From Streptomyces monashensis (GTDB lineage Bacteria; Actinomycetota; Actinomycetes; Streptomycetales; Streptomycetaceae): a stretch of 47,574 nucleotides of DNA. Location: contig NZ_MLYO01000088.1 in the NCBI RefSeq assembly GCF_001866665.1, positions 1 through 47,574 on the forward strand, in the 5' to 3' direction. Under the pieces are notes generated by a model. The model was not told the DNA's origin, searched no databases, and saw only the letters and a program-made list of their open reading frames with translations. Numbering within the stretch: the first letter of the stretch is position 1; each line of letters opens with the position of its first letter. Both the position numbers and the translations under genes were made by a program. This document shows positions 35,443 through 43,093 of the stretch, piece by piece.

Positions 35443-36804
35443 ATGACCAAGGCCGGAACCACCCTGGCGGCGGCGCGGAGCCCCGCCCCCGCCGTACGCC
35501 TCCCCCGGCGCCGTGGCTTCGAACTCGCCCTGATCGTCCTGGCCGTCCTGCTGTGCGTGTACGGCTACTGCGCGGTGGGGCTCGCCCGGACCGGCACCGT
35601 CCCGCCCGGCGCCCTCGGCTACGGCGCCGGGCTCGGGGGGCTCGCCCTGGTCGCACATCTCGCCGTACGCCTGCGGGCGCCGTACGCCGATCCGCTGCCG
35701 CTGCCGATCGGCGTACTGCTCAACGGGCTCGGCCTGGTCCTGATCTACCGGCTGGACCTGGAGACCCCGCACGATCACGCGGCACCCGCCCAGCTGGTGT
35801 GGTCCACGCTCGGGATCGGGCTGTTCACCGTCGTCGTGCTGCTGCTGCGCGACCACCGGGTGCTCCAGCGGTACGCGTACGTGTTCGGGGCCGCGGCCCT
35901 CGTGCTGCTCGCGCTGCCGATCCTCTTCCCGGCCGTCAACGGGGCCCGCATCTGGCTGCGGATCGCCGGATTCTCGATCCAGCCCGGCGAGTTCGCGAAG
36001 GTGCTGCTCGCGGTGTTCTTCGCCGCGTACCTGGCCGCCAACCGCAACGCGCTCGCGTACACGGGCCGCCGGCTGTGGCGGCTCCAGTTCCCGACCGGGC
36101 GGGTGCTCGGCCCGATCGTGACGATCTGGCTGCTGAGCGTCGGCGTGCTGGTCCTGGAGCGGGACCTCGGCACCTCGCTGCTGTTCTTCGGGCTGTTCGT
36201 GGTGCTGCTGTACGTCGCCACCGGGCGGACGGGGTGGATCGCGGTCGGGCTGCTGCTGGCGGTGCTGGGCGCCGATGCCGTCGGGCGGTTCGAGCCGCAC
36301 GTGGCCGGGCGGATCGAGGACTGGCTGTATCCGTTCCACACGATCGACGCCGGGAACGGGCCCAACCAGCTGTCCCAGTCGCTGTTCGCGTTCGCGGCCG
36401 GCGGGGTGACCGGCACCGGGCTCGGGCTCGGGCACTCCGTGCTGATCGGCTTCGCCGTCAAGTCGGACTTCATCCTGGCGACGGCGGGCGAGGAACTGGG
36501 GCTCGCCGGGCTCGCGGCGACCTTCCTGCTGTACGCCCTGCTCGTGGAGCGCGGCTTCCGGGCCGGGCTCGCCCTGCGCGAACCGTTCGGCCGGCTCCTC
36601 GCCGTCGGACTCGCCTCGCTGCTCGCGCTCCAGGTGTTCGTGATCGCGGGCGGGGTGACCGGGCTGATCCCGCTGACCGGCATGGCGATGCCGTTCCTCG
36701 CCCAGGGCGGCTCCTCGGTGGTCACCAACTGGGCGATCGTGGCCCTGCTGATCCGGGTCAGCGACTCGGCACGCAGCCAGTACGACGGGCGGGAGGCCCC
36801 GTGA
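35443..36804 (+). CDS. FtsW/RodA/SpoVE-family (SEDS) peptidoglycan glycosyltransferase
   Basis: This 453-residue protein has about ten to twelve membrane segments. The SEDS signature is present: NGARIWLRIAGFSIQPGEFAKVLL, the loop with the catalytic aspartate LERDLGTSLLFFG, the periplasmic loop YPFHTIDAGNGPNQLSQSLFAFAAGG, ATAGEELGLAG, and the closing GLIPLTGMAMPFLAQGGSS. It polymerises lipid II into glycan strands together with a class B PBP; the next gene supplies one, with a 4-bp GTGA overlap. From memory this pair corresponds to the extra SEDS/PBP locus of S. coelicolor near SCO5301-5302, distinct from the ftsW in the division cluster. Confidence 0.95.
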   Translation: MTKAGTTLAAARSPAPAVRLPRRRGFELALIVLAVLLCVYGYCAVGLARTGTVPPGALGYGAGLGGLALVAHLAVRLRAPYADPLPLPIGVLLNGLGLVLIYRLDLETPHDHAAPAQLVWSTLGIGLFTVVVLLLRDHRVLQRYAYVFGAAALVLLALPILFPAVNGARIWLRIAGFSIQPGEFAKVLLAVFFAAYLAANRNALAYTGRRLWRLQFPTGRVLGPIVTIWLLSVGVLVLERDLGTSLLFFGLFVVLLYVATGRTGWIAVGLLLAVLGADAVGRFEPHVAGRIEDWLYPFHTIDAGNGPNQLSQSLFAFAAGGVTGTGLGLGHSVLIGFAVKSDFILATAGEELGLAGLAATFLLYALLVERGFRAGLALREPFGRLLAVGLASLLALQVFVIAGGVTGLIPLTGMAMPFLAQGGSSVVTNWAIVALLIRVSDSARSQYDGREAP

Positions 36805-38315
36805 GCGATCCCGGCCGCCACCCCGACCGCGCCGGCCTGCCCGACGGCGGGCGGCCCATGGCCCGGTACATCCGTCGCGCCTGGGGGTTCTGCGCGCTGC
36901 TGCTCGCGGCCCTGCTGCTCAACGCCGCCCGGGTGCAGGTGGTGCAGTCGCGCGTGTACGACGCCAACCCGGCCAACCGCCGTGCCGCGATCGCCCGTTA
37001 CGGCCAGCCGCGCGGCGACATCCTGGTCGGCGGCGAGCCGGTCACCGGGTCCAACGACACCGGCGAGCAGCTGCGCTACGAACGCGCCTACCGCAACGGC
37101 CCGTTGTACGCCCCGGTGACCGGCTTCGCCTCGCAGCTGTACGGCACCACGTTCCTGGAGCACGCCGCGGACGGGGTGCTCTCCGGCACCGATCCGCTGC
37201 TGGCGCCGCTGCCGCTGTGGCAGGACATGACACGCAGGCCCAGCCCGGCCGGGAACGTCGTCACGACCCTGAACCGGACCGCGCAGGAAGCCGCGTACCG
37301 GGGGCTCGCCGGGCGCAAGGGCGCGGTCGCCGCGATCGAACCGGCCACGGGCCGCGTCCTGGCGCTGGTGTCGAGCCCGTCGTACGACCCCGGGCAGCTG
37401 TCCGGCAACGGCGAGGCGGTGACCTCGGCGTGGGAGCGGCTGAGCCACGACCCGGAGAAGCCGATGCTCAACCGGGCGGTACGGCAGACCTATCCGCCGG
37501 GCTCGACGTTCAAGGTGGTCACCGCCGCGGCGGCGCTGGACGCGGGCGTCGTCACCGACCTGGACGCGGACACCGACTCCCCCGACCCCTACCGGCTGCC
37601 GGGCACCACGACGCGGCTGACCAACGAGGCCGACGGCTGTGAGAACGCCTCGCTGCGGGCGGCCTTCGAGTGGTCCTGCAACACGGTGTTCGCCAAGCTC
37701 GGCGTGGACGTCGGGGCGCGCGACATGGTGGCCATGGCGCAGGCGTTCGGCTTCAACGACGCGGGCGTGCGCATCCCCTTCGGCGTCGCGCCCAGCACCT
37801 TCGACCCGCGCGTGGACCGGGCGCAGCTGGCACTGTCGTCGATCGGGCAGTACAACACGCGGGCCACGCCCCTGCAGATGGCGATGGTCGCGGCGGCCGT
37901 CGCCGACGGCGGCCTGCTGCACTCCCCCTACCTGGTCGAGCGGACCACCGGGCACAGCGGGGAGATCCTCTCCGGGAACGGGGCGCATCCGGCGCGGCAG
38001 GTGATGAGCCCGCCGACGGCCAGGCGGCTCAGGGAGCTGATGGCGGGCGTGGTCCAGGAGGGCACCGGCACCCGGGCGGCCATCCCCGGCGCCCTGGTCG
38101 GCGGCAAGACCGGCACCGCGCAGCACGGGGTCGGCAACTCCGGTGTGCCCTATGCCTGGTTCGTGTCCTGGGCGCAGGCCGACAACACCCTGGAGCCGCA
38201 GGTGGCGGTCGCGGTGGTGGTGGAGGACGCCTCGGCGGACCGGGGCGAGATCAGCGGCGGCGGGGACGCGGCACCGATCGCGCGGGACGTGATGCGGGCG
38301 GTGCTCGGGGGGTGA
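36801..38315 (+). CDS. Class B penicillin-binding protein (transpeptidase)
   Basis: This protein has 504 residues. One membrane anchor (about 27-45) is followed by a short N-terminal linker domain and a transpeptidase domain with nucleophile S235-T-F-K238 (YPPGSTFKVV), S292-C-N294 and K436-T-G438. The GTG at 36801 overlaps the SEDS stop and has GGGAGG four nt upstream; an ATG 19 codons later is possible. It lacks the glycosyltransferase domain of class A PBPs, so the SEDS partner provides that activity. It resembles PbpA/FtsI-type elongation or sporulation PBPs of actinobacteria. Confidence 0.95.
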   Translation: MSDPGRHPDRAGLPDGGRPMARYIRRAWGFCALLLAALLLNAARVQVVQSRVYDANPANRRAAIARYGQPRGDILVGGEPVTGSNDTGEQLRYERAYRNGPLYAPVTGFASQLYGTTFLEHAADGVLSGTDPLLAPLPLWQDMTRRPSPAGNVVTTLNRTAQEAAYRGLAGRKGAVAAIEPATGRVLALVSSPSYDPGQLSGNGEAVTSAWERLSHDPEKPMLNRAVRQTYPPGSTFKVVTAAAALDAGVVTDLDADTDSPDPYRLPGTTTRLTNEADGCENASLRAAFEWSCNTVFAKLGVDVGARDMVAMAQAFGFNDAGVRIPFGVAPSTFDPRVDRAQLALSSIGQYNTRATPLQMAMVAAAVADGGLLHSPYLVERTTGHSGEILSGNGAHPARQVMSPPTARRLRELMAGVVQEGTGTRAAIPGALVGGKTGTAQHGVGNSGVPYAWFVSWAQADNTLEPQVAVAVVVEDASADRGEISGGGDAAPIARDVMRAVLGG

Positions 38316-38348
38316 GACGGGGGGTTCCGAGGACGGCCGCGGCCGACC

Positions 38349-38354
38349 TACCGT
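38349..38354 (+). promoter_or_regulatory. -10 element for a leaderless DUF3291 mRNA
   Basis: TACCGT ends exactly six nt before the ATG at 38361. No Shine-Dalgarno is present. Confidence 0.45.
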
Positions 38355-38360
38355 TCGGTC

Positions 38361-38849
38361 ATGCCGCATACGACACCCACGTACGAACTCACCGAAGTCA
38401 ACATCGCCCGCCTCAAGTTCCCACTGGACTCGCCCGAGTTGAAGGACTTCGTCGACGCGCTCGACCCGGTGAACGCGGTGGCGGACGCCGCGGACGGGTT
38501 CGTCTGGCGGTTGCAGAGCGACTCCGGCAACGCCACCGACATCCCGGTCCTCGGTGACGAGTGGCTCATCATCAACATGTCGACCTGGCGGGACACGAAC
38601 GCGCTGACGGCGTTCATGTACCAGGGGCAGCACCGGGAGTTGCTGGCCCGGCGGCGGGACTGGTTCGAGAAGCTGGAGGAGGCCACGGCCGTGCTGTGGT
38701 GGGTGCCGGCCGGCCACCGCCCGACGGTCGCCGAGGCGGAGGACCGGCTGCTGCACCTGCGGGCGCACGGCCCGACGCCGTACGCCTTCACGCTGCGCAC
38801 GTCGTTCCCGGCGCCGCGGGAGACCGGGACGGTCAGCCGATCGGCCTGA
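38361..38849 (+). CDS. DUF3291 domain protein
   Basis: This 162-residue soluble protein is related to the dimeric alpha/beta-barrel, monooxygenase-like DUF3291 family: ELTEVNIARLKFPLDSPELKDF at the start, DGFVWRLQ, then WLIINMSTWRD, LTAFMYQGQHRELLARRRDWFEKL and AVLWWVPAGHRPTVAEA. These features suggest small-molecule binding, but no function is established. Its 3' end overlaps the convergent membrane-protein gene by 17 bp. Confidence 0.88.
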   Translation: MPHTTPTYELTEVNIARLKFPLDSPELKDFVDALDPVNAVADAADGFVWRLQSDSGNATDIPVLGDEWLIINMSTWRDTNALTAFMYQGQHRELLARRRDWFEKLEEATAVLWWVPAGHRPTVAEAEDRLLHLRAHGPTPYAFTLRTSFPAPRETGTVSRSA

Positions 38850-39666
38850 TCATCTCCGAGCGGACCTGGAGGGTGAGCTTCGCGTAGAACGCGAGGTCCA
38901 CCCGGGCCGGGTCCTGCGTGGCCGACTTGGGGGTGACCGAGGCGACCATGGCCCCCGTGTTGCCGTCGTTCCAGGCGCACGCGGGGTAGGTCACGGTCGC
39001 GCCGGCCCGCTGCTGCGTCAGCACCTCACAGCTGACCGTGGGCGAACCGCTGTTCGTGAAGTCCTTGCGCGCCACCGCCACCGTCATGCCGTCCGCCTCG
39101 GAGGCGCCCTTCAGCATGTCGACGCGGGCCCCGTCGGCGTTCCTGAACCGGCCGTACATGCCCGACACCGCCAGGGTGCCCTGGCTCGCGTCGCCGTTCA
39201 GGGTGTACGAGGCGATCACGGCGTGGACGTCCTTGGCGTCCCAGGCGCCGTCGGCCTCGTCCTCGATCTTCTTGCCCTCGGAGTCGGAGAGGTCCTGGGA
39301 CAGCTGGAACCTCCCGCCGACCAGCGTCTTCGGCAGCGTGAGCTGGTTCTTCGCCGCAGGGAAGCCGCTGCTGAGCACCGCCCCGAGCAGGACGAACCCG
39401 ACGACGACGAGCGTGACGACACCGCCCACGATCCCCAGGATCAGCCCGACCCGGCGCTTCCTCGGCGGCGCCGCCATGGGCGGCGCCCCCCAGGCCGGGT
39501 ACGGCTGCTGGGGGTAGGACTGCGGCGGGTACGGCTGCTGCGGCGGGTACGGGGAGCCGTACGGGCCGGGGGCAGGCTGCGGCGGCGGGCCGTACGGGGG
39601 CTGGCCATAGGGAGACTGCGGCCCGTACGACGGCTGCGGCTGCTGCGGGGGCGGAGGCATGGACAC
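38833..39666 (-). CDS. Membrane protein with Pro/Gln/Tyr-rich cytosolic tail
   Basis: This protein has 277 residues. Residues 1-70 are a low-complexity tail of PYG/PPQ/YPPQ repeats, then a basic KRR, one membrane helix (about 74-98) and an extracytoplasmic domain of about 175 residues with two Cys (in SCEVL and PACAWN) that may form a disulfide. This is a common streptomycete architecture of unknown function. GTG 39666 is chosen because TAGCGT (minus strand, 39673-39678) lies exactly six nt upstream; an ATG two codons later is an alternative. No ribosome site is visible, so the mRNA may be leaderless. Confidence 0.8.
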   Translation of the reverse strand: MSMPPPPQQPQPSYGPQSPYGQPPYGPPPQPAPGPYGSPYPPQQPYPPQSYPQQPYPAWGAPPMAAPPRKRRVGLILGIVGGVVTLVVVGFVLLGAVLSSGFPAAKNQLTLPKTLVGGRFQLSQDLSDSEGKKIEDEADGAWDAKDVHAVIASYTLNGDASQGTLAVSGMYGRFRNADGARVDMLKGASEADGMTVAVARKDFTNSGSPTVSCEVLTQQRAGATVTYPACAWNDGNTGAMVASVTPKSATQDPARVDLAFYAKLTLQVRSEMIRPIG

Positions 39667-39719
39667 GCCAGCACGCTACTCCACCTGGGTCGCCCTCCCC
39701 GCCACCGCAGCCCGCGGGC

Positions 39720-40829
39720 TCAGTCCTCGGCCGCCCCCGCGTCGACGGCCTCGCGGACCTCCGCCACCCGCTCGCGCTCCTCGGCCGCGAAGCGCTCCGC
39801 GTCCAACTGCTCGGCCGTTTCCTCGTCCTGGGCCATGAGCAGGTCGAGGCTGGCGTCACCCAGCTCGAACACCCCCATGTCCACATAGGCCCGCTGGAGC
39901 CGCTCGCCCCACAGGCCGATGTCCTTGACGCACGGCACGATGCGGCTGAACAGCAGCTTGCGGAAGAGCTGGAGGAACTCGGAGTGCTCGCTCAGCTCCG
40001 CCGCCTCGGCCTTCGGGATGCCGAAGTTCTCCAGCACCTCCTCGCCGCGCAGCCGGTCGCGCATCAGATAGCAGCCCTCGATGACGAACTCCTCGCGCTC
40101 GCGCAGTTCGGCGTCGGTGAGCTGCTTGTAGTAGTCCCGCAGGGCCATCCGGCCGAAGGCGACGTGCCGGGCCTCGTCCTGCATGACGTAGGCCAGTATC
40201 TGCCGGGGCAGCGGCTTGGTGGTGGTGTCCCGGATCATTCCGAAGGCGGCCAGCGCGAGGCCCTCGATGAGCACCTGCATGCCCAGGTACGGCATGTCCC
40301 AGCGGCTGTCGCGCAGCGTGTCCCCGAGCAGGGCCTGCAGATTGTCGTTGATCGGGTAGACGAGGCCGACCTTCTCGTGCAGGAACCGGCCGTATATCTC
40401 GGCGTGCCGGGCCTCGTCCATGGTCTGGGTCGCGGAGTAGAACTTGGCGTCCAGGTCGGGCACCGACTCCACGATGCGCGCGGCGCAGATCATCGCGCCC
40501 TGCTCGCCGTGCAGGAACTGGCTGAACTGCCAGGAGGCGTAGTGCCGGCGCAGCTCGCCCTTGTCCCGGTCGGTCATCCTGTCCCAGTACGGCGTGCCGT
40601 ACAGGGCCATGGACTCCTCGGGCGTACCGAGCGGGTCGTACGGATCCACCTCCAGATCCCAGTCGATGCGCTTCTGCCCGTCCCACTGCTTGTCCTTGCC
40701 CTTCTGGTACAGGGCGAGCAGGCGGTCGCGGCCGGCGTCGTACTCCCAGTTGAAGCGTGCCGCGCCCGTGGCGGGCACCTGCCAGAGGGAGTCTCCGGGG
40801 TCGTTGGCGTACAGGTCATGGGTCGGCAT
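39720..40829 (-). CDS. R2/ferritin-like di-iron protein
   Basis: This 369-residue helical protein has a full carboxylate-bridged di-iron ligand set: E109 (LHGEQGA), E139-xx-H142 (TMDEARHAEIYGRFL), E189 (LIEGLALAAF) and E219-xx-H222 (MQDEARHVAFGRMAL). The two ExxH repeats 80 residues apart are typical of the ribonucleotide-reductase R2-like and ferritin-like superfamily. It lacks recognisable R1-binding or stearoyl-ACP features. The ATG at 40829 has no clear ribosome site; an in-frame GTG lies 15 nt upstream. It is divergent, across 123 bp, from the AurF-like gene. Substrate unknown. Confidence 0.88.
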   Translation of the reverse strand: MPTHDLYANDPGDSLWQVPATGAARFNWEYDAGRDRLLALYQKGKDKQWDGQKRIDWDLEVDPYDPLGTPEESMALYGTPYWDRMTDRDKGELRRHYASWQFSQFLHGEQGAMICAARIVESVPDLDAKFYSATQTMDEARHAEIYGRFLHEKVGLVYPINDNLQALLGDTLRDSRWDMPYLGMQVLIEGLALAAFGMIRDTTTKPLPRQILAYVMQDEARHVAFGRMALRDYYKQLTDAELREREEFVIEGCYLMRDRLRGEEVLENFGIPKAEAAELSEHSEFLQLFRKLLFSRIVPCVKDIGLWGERLQRAYVDMGVFELGDASLDLLMAQDEETAEQLDAERFAAEERERVAEVREAVDAGAAED

Positions 40830-40952
40830 ACACCGCAGGCTCACACGTAGACGCGGAGTCAACAAGTCATGCGGAAGGGATTGACGCCCTTGCTGACAGG
40901 CAGTCTCATAAGAGCCAGGACGACGTACCCCGGGTAACGAGGTGAGGGAGCC

Positions 40953-41891
40953 ATGACGACGCTGACGGAAGCGGACGCGCTGGACGGACTGCGCGACGCG
41001 CTCGGCCTGCTCAAGGACCGGGAACAGGTGGCCGAGCGGCTGCTCGCCTCCTCCGCCAAGCACTCCTTCGACCCGGACGAGGAGCTGGACTGGGACGCGC
41101 CCTTCGAGCCGGGCAAGTGGTTCTGGCCGCCCGAGCTGGTGTCGCTGTACGACACTCCGATGTGGCGGCGGATGAGCGAGGAGCAGCGGATCCTGCTCTC
41201 CCAGCACGAGGCGGCGGCGCTGGCCTCGCTCGGCATCTGGTTCGAGCTCATCCTGATGCAGCTGCTCGTCCGGCACATCTACGACAAGGCGGCCACGAGC
41301 GCGCACGTCCGCTACGCGCTCACCGAGATCGAGGACGAGTGCCGGCACTCGAAGATGTTCGCCCGCCTGATCTCGCACGGCGGCACGCCCTGGTACCCGG
41401 TGAGCCGGACCCACCTGAACCTCGGCCGTGTCTTCAAGACCATCTCCACCACCCCCGGCTCCTTCACGGCGACCCTGCTGGGCGAGGAGGTCCTGGACTG
41501 GATGCAGCGCCTGACCTTCCCGGACGAGCGCGTCCAGCCCCTCATCCGGGGCGTCACGCGCATCCACGTGGTCGAGGAGGCGCGCCACGTCCGCTACGCC
41601 CGTGAGGAGCTGCGGCGCCAGATGCTCACCGCCCCGAAGTGGTCGCAGGAGTTCACCCGGGTCACCTCCGGCGAGTTCGCCCGCGTCTTCTCGGTCGCCT
41701 TCGTCAACCCCGACGTCTACACGAACGTAGGCCTCGACAAGCGGGAGGCGATGGCCCAGGTGAAGGAGAGCGGCCACCGCCGGGAGGTCATGCAGACGGG
41801 CGCGAAGCGGCTGACGGACTTCCTGGACGACATCGGCGTGCTCAGGGGTGCGGGGCGACGGCTGTGGAGGTCGTCGGGGCTGCTGGCGTAG
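40953..41891 (+). CDS. AurF-like di-iron N-oxygenase family protein
   Basis: This 312-residue protein resembles the p-aminobenzoate N-oxygenase AurF. A ligand set with AurF-like spacing is present: E99 (WFELIL), E129-xx-H132 (IEDECRHSKMF), E178 (LGEEVLD) and H205-xxx-E209-xx-H212 (RIHVVEEARHVRYA). The 27-residue spacing from E178 to H205 equals AurF E196 to H223 as I recall it. It could oxidise an aryl amine or act in stress defence; no biosynthetic cluster surrounds it. GAGGTGAGGGAG precedes the ATG. It is followed 92 bp later by a TetR gene in the same orientation and faces the other di-iron gene. Confidence 0.87.
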   Translation: MTTLTEADALDGLRDALGLLKDREQVAERLLASSAKHSFDPDEELDWDAPFEPGKWFWPPELVSLYDTPMWRRMSEEQRILLSQHEAAALASLGIWFELILMQLLVRHIYDKAATSAHVRYALTEIEDECRHSKMFARLISHGGTPWYPVSRTHLNLGRVFKTISTTPGSFTATLLGEEVLDWMQRLTFPDERVQPLIRGVTRIHVVEEARHVRYAREELRRQMLTAPKWSQEFTRVTSGEFARVFSVAFVNPDVYTNVGLDKREAMAQVKESGHRREVMQTGAKRLTDFLDDIGVLRGAGRRLWRSSGLLA

Positions 41892-41969
41892 CGCGCCGGG
41901 GGCGCGGGGAACCGCGCGAGTGCCCCACGACCACCCGCAGCCGCCGACGCCGCGCACCCCCACGGCGAT

Positions 41970-41975
41970 TAGGCT
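41970..41975 (+). promoter_or_regulatory. -10 element for a leaderless TetR mRNA
   Basis: TAGGCT ends seven nt before the ATG at 41983 and no Shine-Dalgarno is present. A -35 is not evident. Confidence 0.4.
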
Positions 41976-41982
41976 GCGCTGC

Positions 41983-42639
41983 ATGACCCCGTCCGCCACC
42001 CCCGCCTACCGTCGGCTCAGCGTCGAGGAGCGGCGAAGCCAGCTCCTCGACGCCGCCCTGACCCTCTTCGCGCACCGCGCGCCCGAGGACGTGTCGCTGG
42101 ACGACGTGGCGGAAGCGGCCGGAGTCTCGCGCCCGCTGGTGTACCGGTACTTCCCGGGCGGCAAGCAGCAGCTGTACGAGGCCGCGCTGCGGTCGGCCGC
42201 CGAAGAGCTCCAGCAGTGCTTCGACGAGCCGCTGGAGGGCCCGCTGCTGCGCCGGCTCTCCCACGCCGTCGACCGCTATCTGGCCTTCGTCGACGAGCAC
42301 GACACCGGCTTCAGCGCCCTGCTCCAGGGCGGCAGCGTGGTGGAGACCTCCCGCACCACCGCCACCGTGGACGGGGTACGCCGGGCCGCCGCCGAGCACA
42401 TCTACCGCCATCTCGGCGTCGCCGACCCCGGCCCCCGGCTGCGGATGACGGTGCGCACGTGGATCACGGCCGTCGAGGCCGCCTCGCTCATCTGGCTCGA
42501 CGAGGACAAGCAGCCCCCGGTCGAGGAGCTGCGCGCGTGGCTGGTGGAGCAGTTCACGGCCGTCCTCACCGTCACCGCGGGCCGCGACCCGCAGACGGCC
42601 GCCCTCGTCGGCACGCTCACCGGGGATGGCGGAGACTGA
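41983..42639 (+). CDS. TetR-family transcriptional regulator
   Basis: This protein has 218 residues. The N-terminal helix-turn-helix (about 12-58) reads RRSQLLDAALTLFA, then VSLDDVAEAAGVSRPLVYRYFPGGK; the C-terminal helical ligand domain follows (about 65-210). The frame is open from 41848, but that part is not homologous. It lies downstream of the AurF-like gene on the same strand and is a plausible repressor of the di-iron pair, its ligand being perhaps an aromatic or redox-active compound. That link is inference; I found no clear operator dyad in the 123-bp divergent region. Confidence 0.9.
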   Translation: MTPSATPAYRRLSVEERRSQLLDAALTLFAHRAPEDVSLDDVAEAAGVSRPLVYRYFPGGKQQLYEAALRSAAEELQQCFDEPLEGPLLRRLSHAVDRYLAFVDEHDTGFSALLQGGSVVETSRTTATVDGVRRAAAEHIYRHLGVADPGPRLRMTVRTWITAVEAASLIWLDEDKQPPVEELRAWLVEQFTAVLTVTAGRDPQTAALVGTLTGDGGD

Positions 42640-42643
42640 GCCT

Positions 42644-42973
42644 GTGAAGAGCGAGGACATCCCCTTCGAGGGCGGACCGATGGACGGGCGGGTGCTGTCG
42701 GTCGCCCTCGGACCGACCGGGCACCCCCCGAAGACGTACCGCATCCCCGTGCCCGACCCGGACGGCGGCCCGGCCACGGTGCTCGTCTACCGCCGGGTGC
42801 CGCGCGGGCACAGCAGGCGACTGGGCCTGATCCAGGGATGGAAGTACCTCCACGACCCGGACGACAGCTCCGGCGGCGGGCTGCGGTGGCCGTGGTCGAA
42901 GCCGGCCGGCGCACCGGGCGCCGCGCGAACGGCCACGCCGGACGACGCCGGGCCGGACGACGCGAACGAGTGA
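42644..42973 (+). CDS. Small conserved hypothetical protein
   Basis: This protein has 109 residues from GTG 42644, with GGCGGAG nine nt upstream; an ATG at 42626 would overlap the TetR stop and lacks a site. A folded-looking part (about 1-75: SEDIPFEGGPMDGRVLSVAL, PKTYRIPVP, ATVLVYRRVPRG, LGLIQGWKYLHDP) is followed by a disordered Pro/Ala/Asp tail. I do not recognise a function. It is probably transcribed with the TetR gene. Confidence 0.75.
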   Translation: MKSEDIPFEGGPMDGRVLSVALGPTGHPPKTYRIPVPDPDGGPATVLVYRRVPRGHSRRLGLIQGWKYLHDPDDSSGGGLRWPWSKPAGAPGAARTATPDDAGPDDANE

Positions 42974-43093
42974 CAGGCGTGGGCCGAACCGCCCACGCCC
43001 GGCGCGCGCCCCACACGGATACATCTGATTATCGCGGTGCGATAGGAGGCGACCAGCCCGCCCGCCGGGCCCCTCCCGCATCGAGGTGATGAC

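Noticed and set aside
35553..36800. Extension of the PBP frame across the SEDS gene
   Set aside because: It overlaps a well-supported SEDS gene; the GTG at 36801 with GGGAGG and the stop overlap give a better start.
35775..38768. A 997-codon minus-strand frame opposite the SEDS/PBP pair
   Set aside because: Shadow of two clear membrane and wall-synthesis genes; the translation is Arg/Pro/Gly-rich without structure.
40830..40952. TetR operator in the divergent di-iron promoter region
   Set aside because: Only a weak dyad (CTG-A-C-A-G-G-CAG near 40893-40903) is visible; not convincing without binding data.
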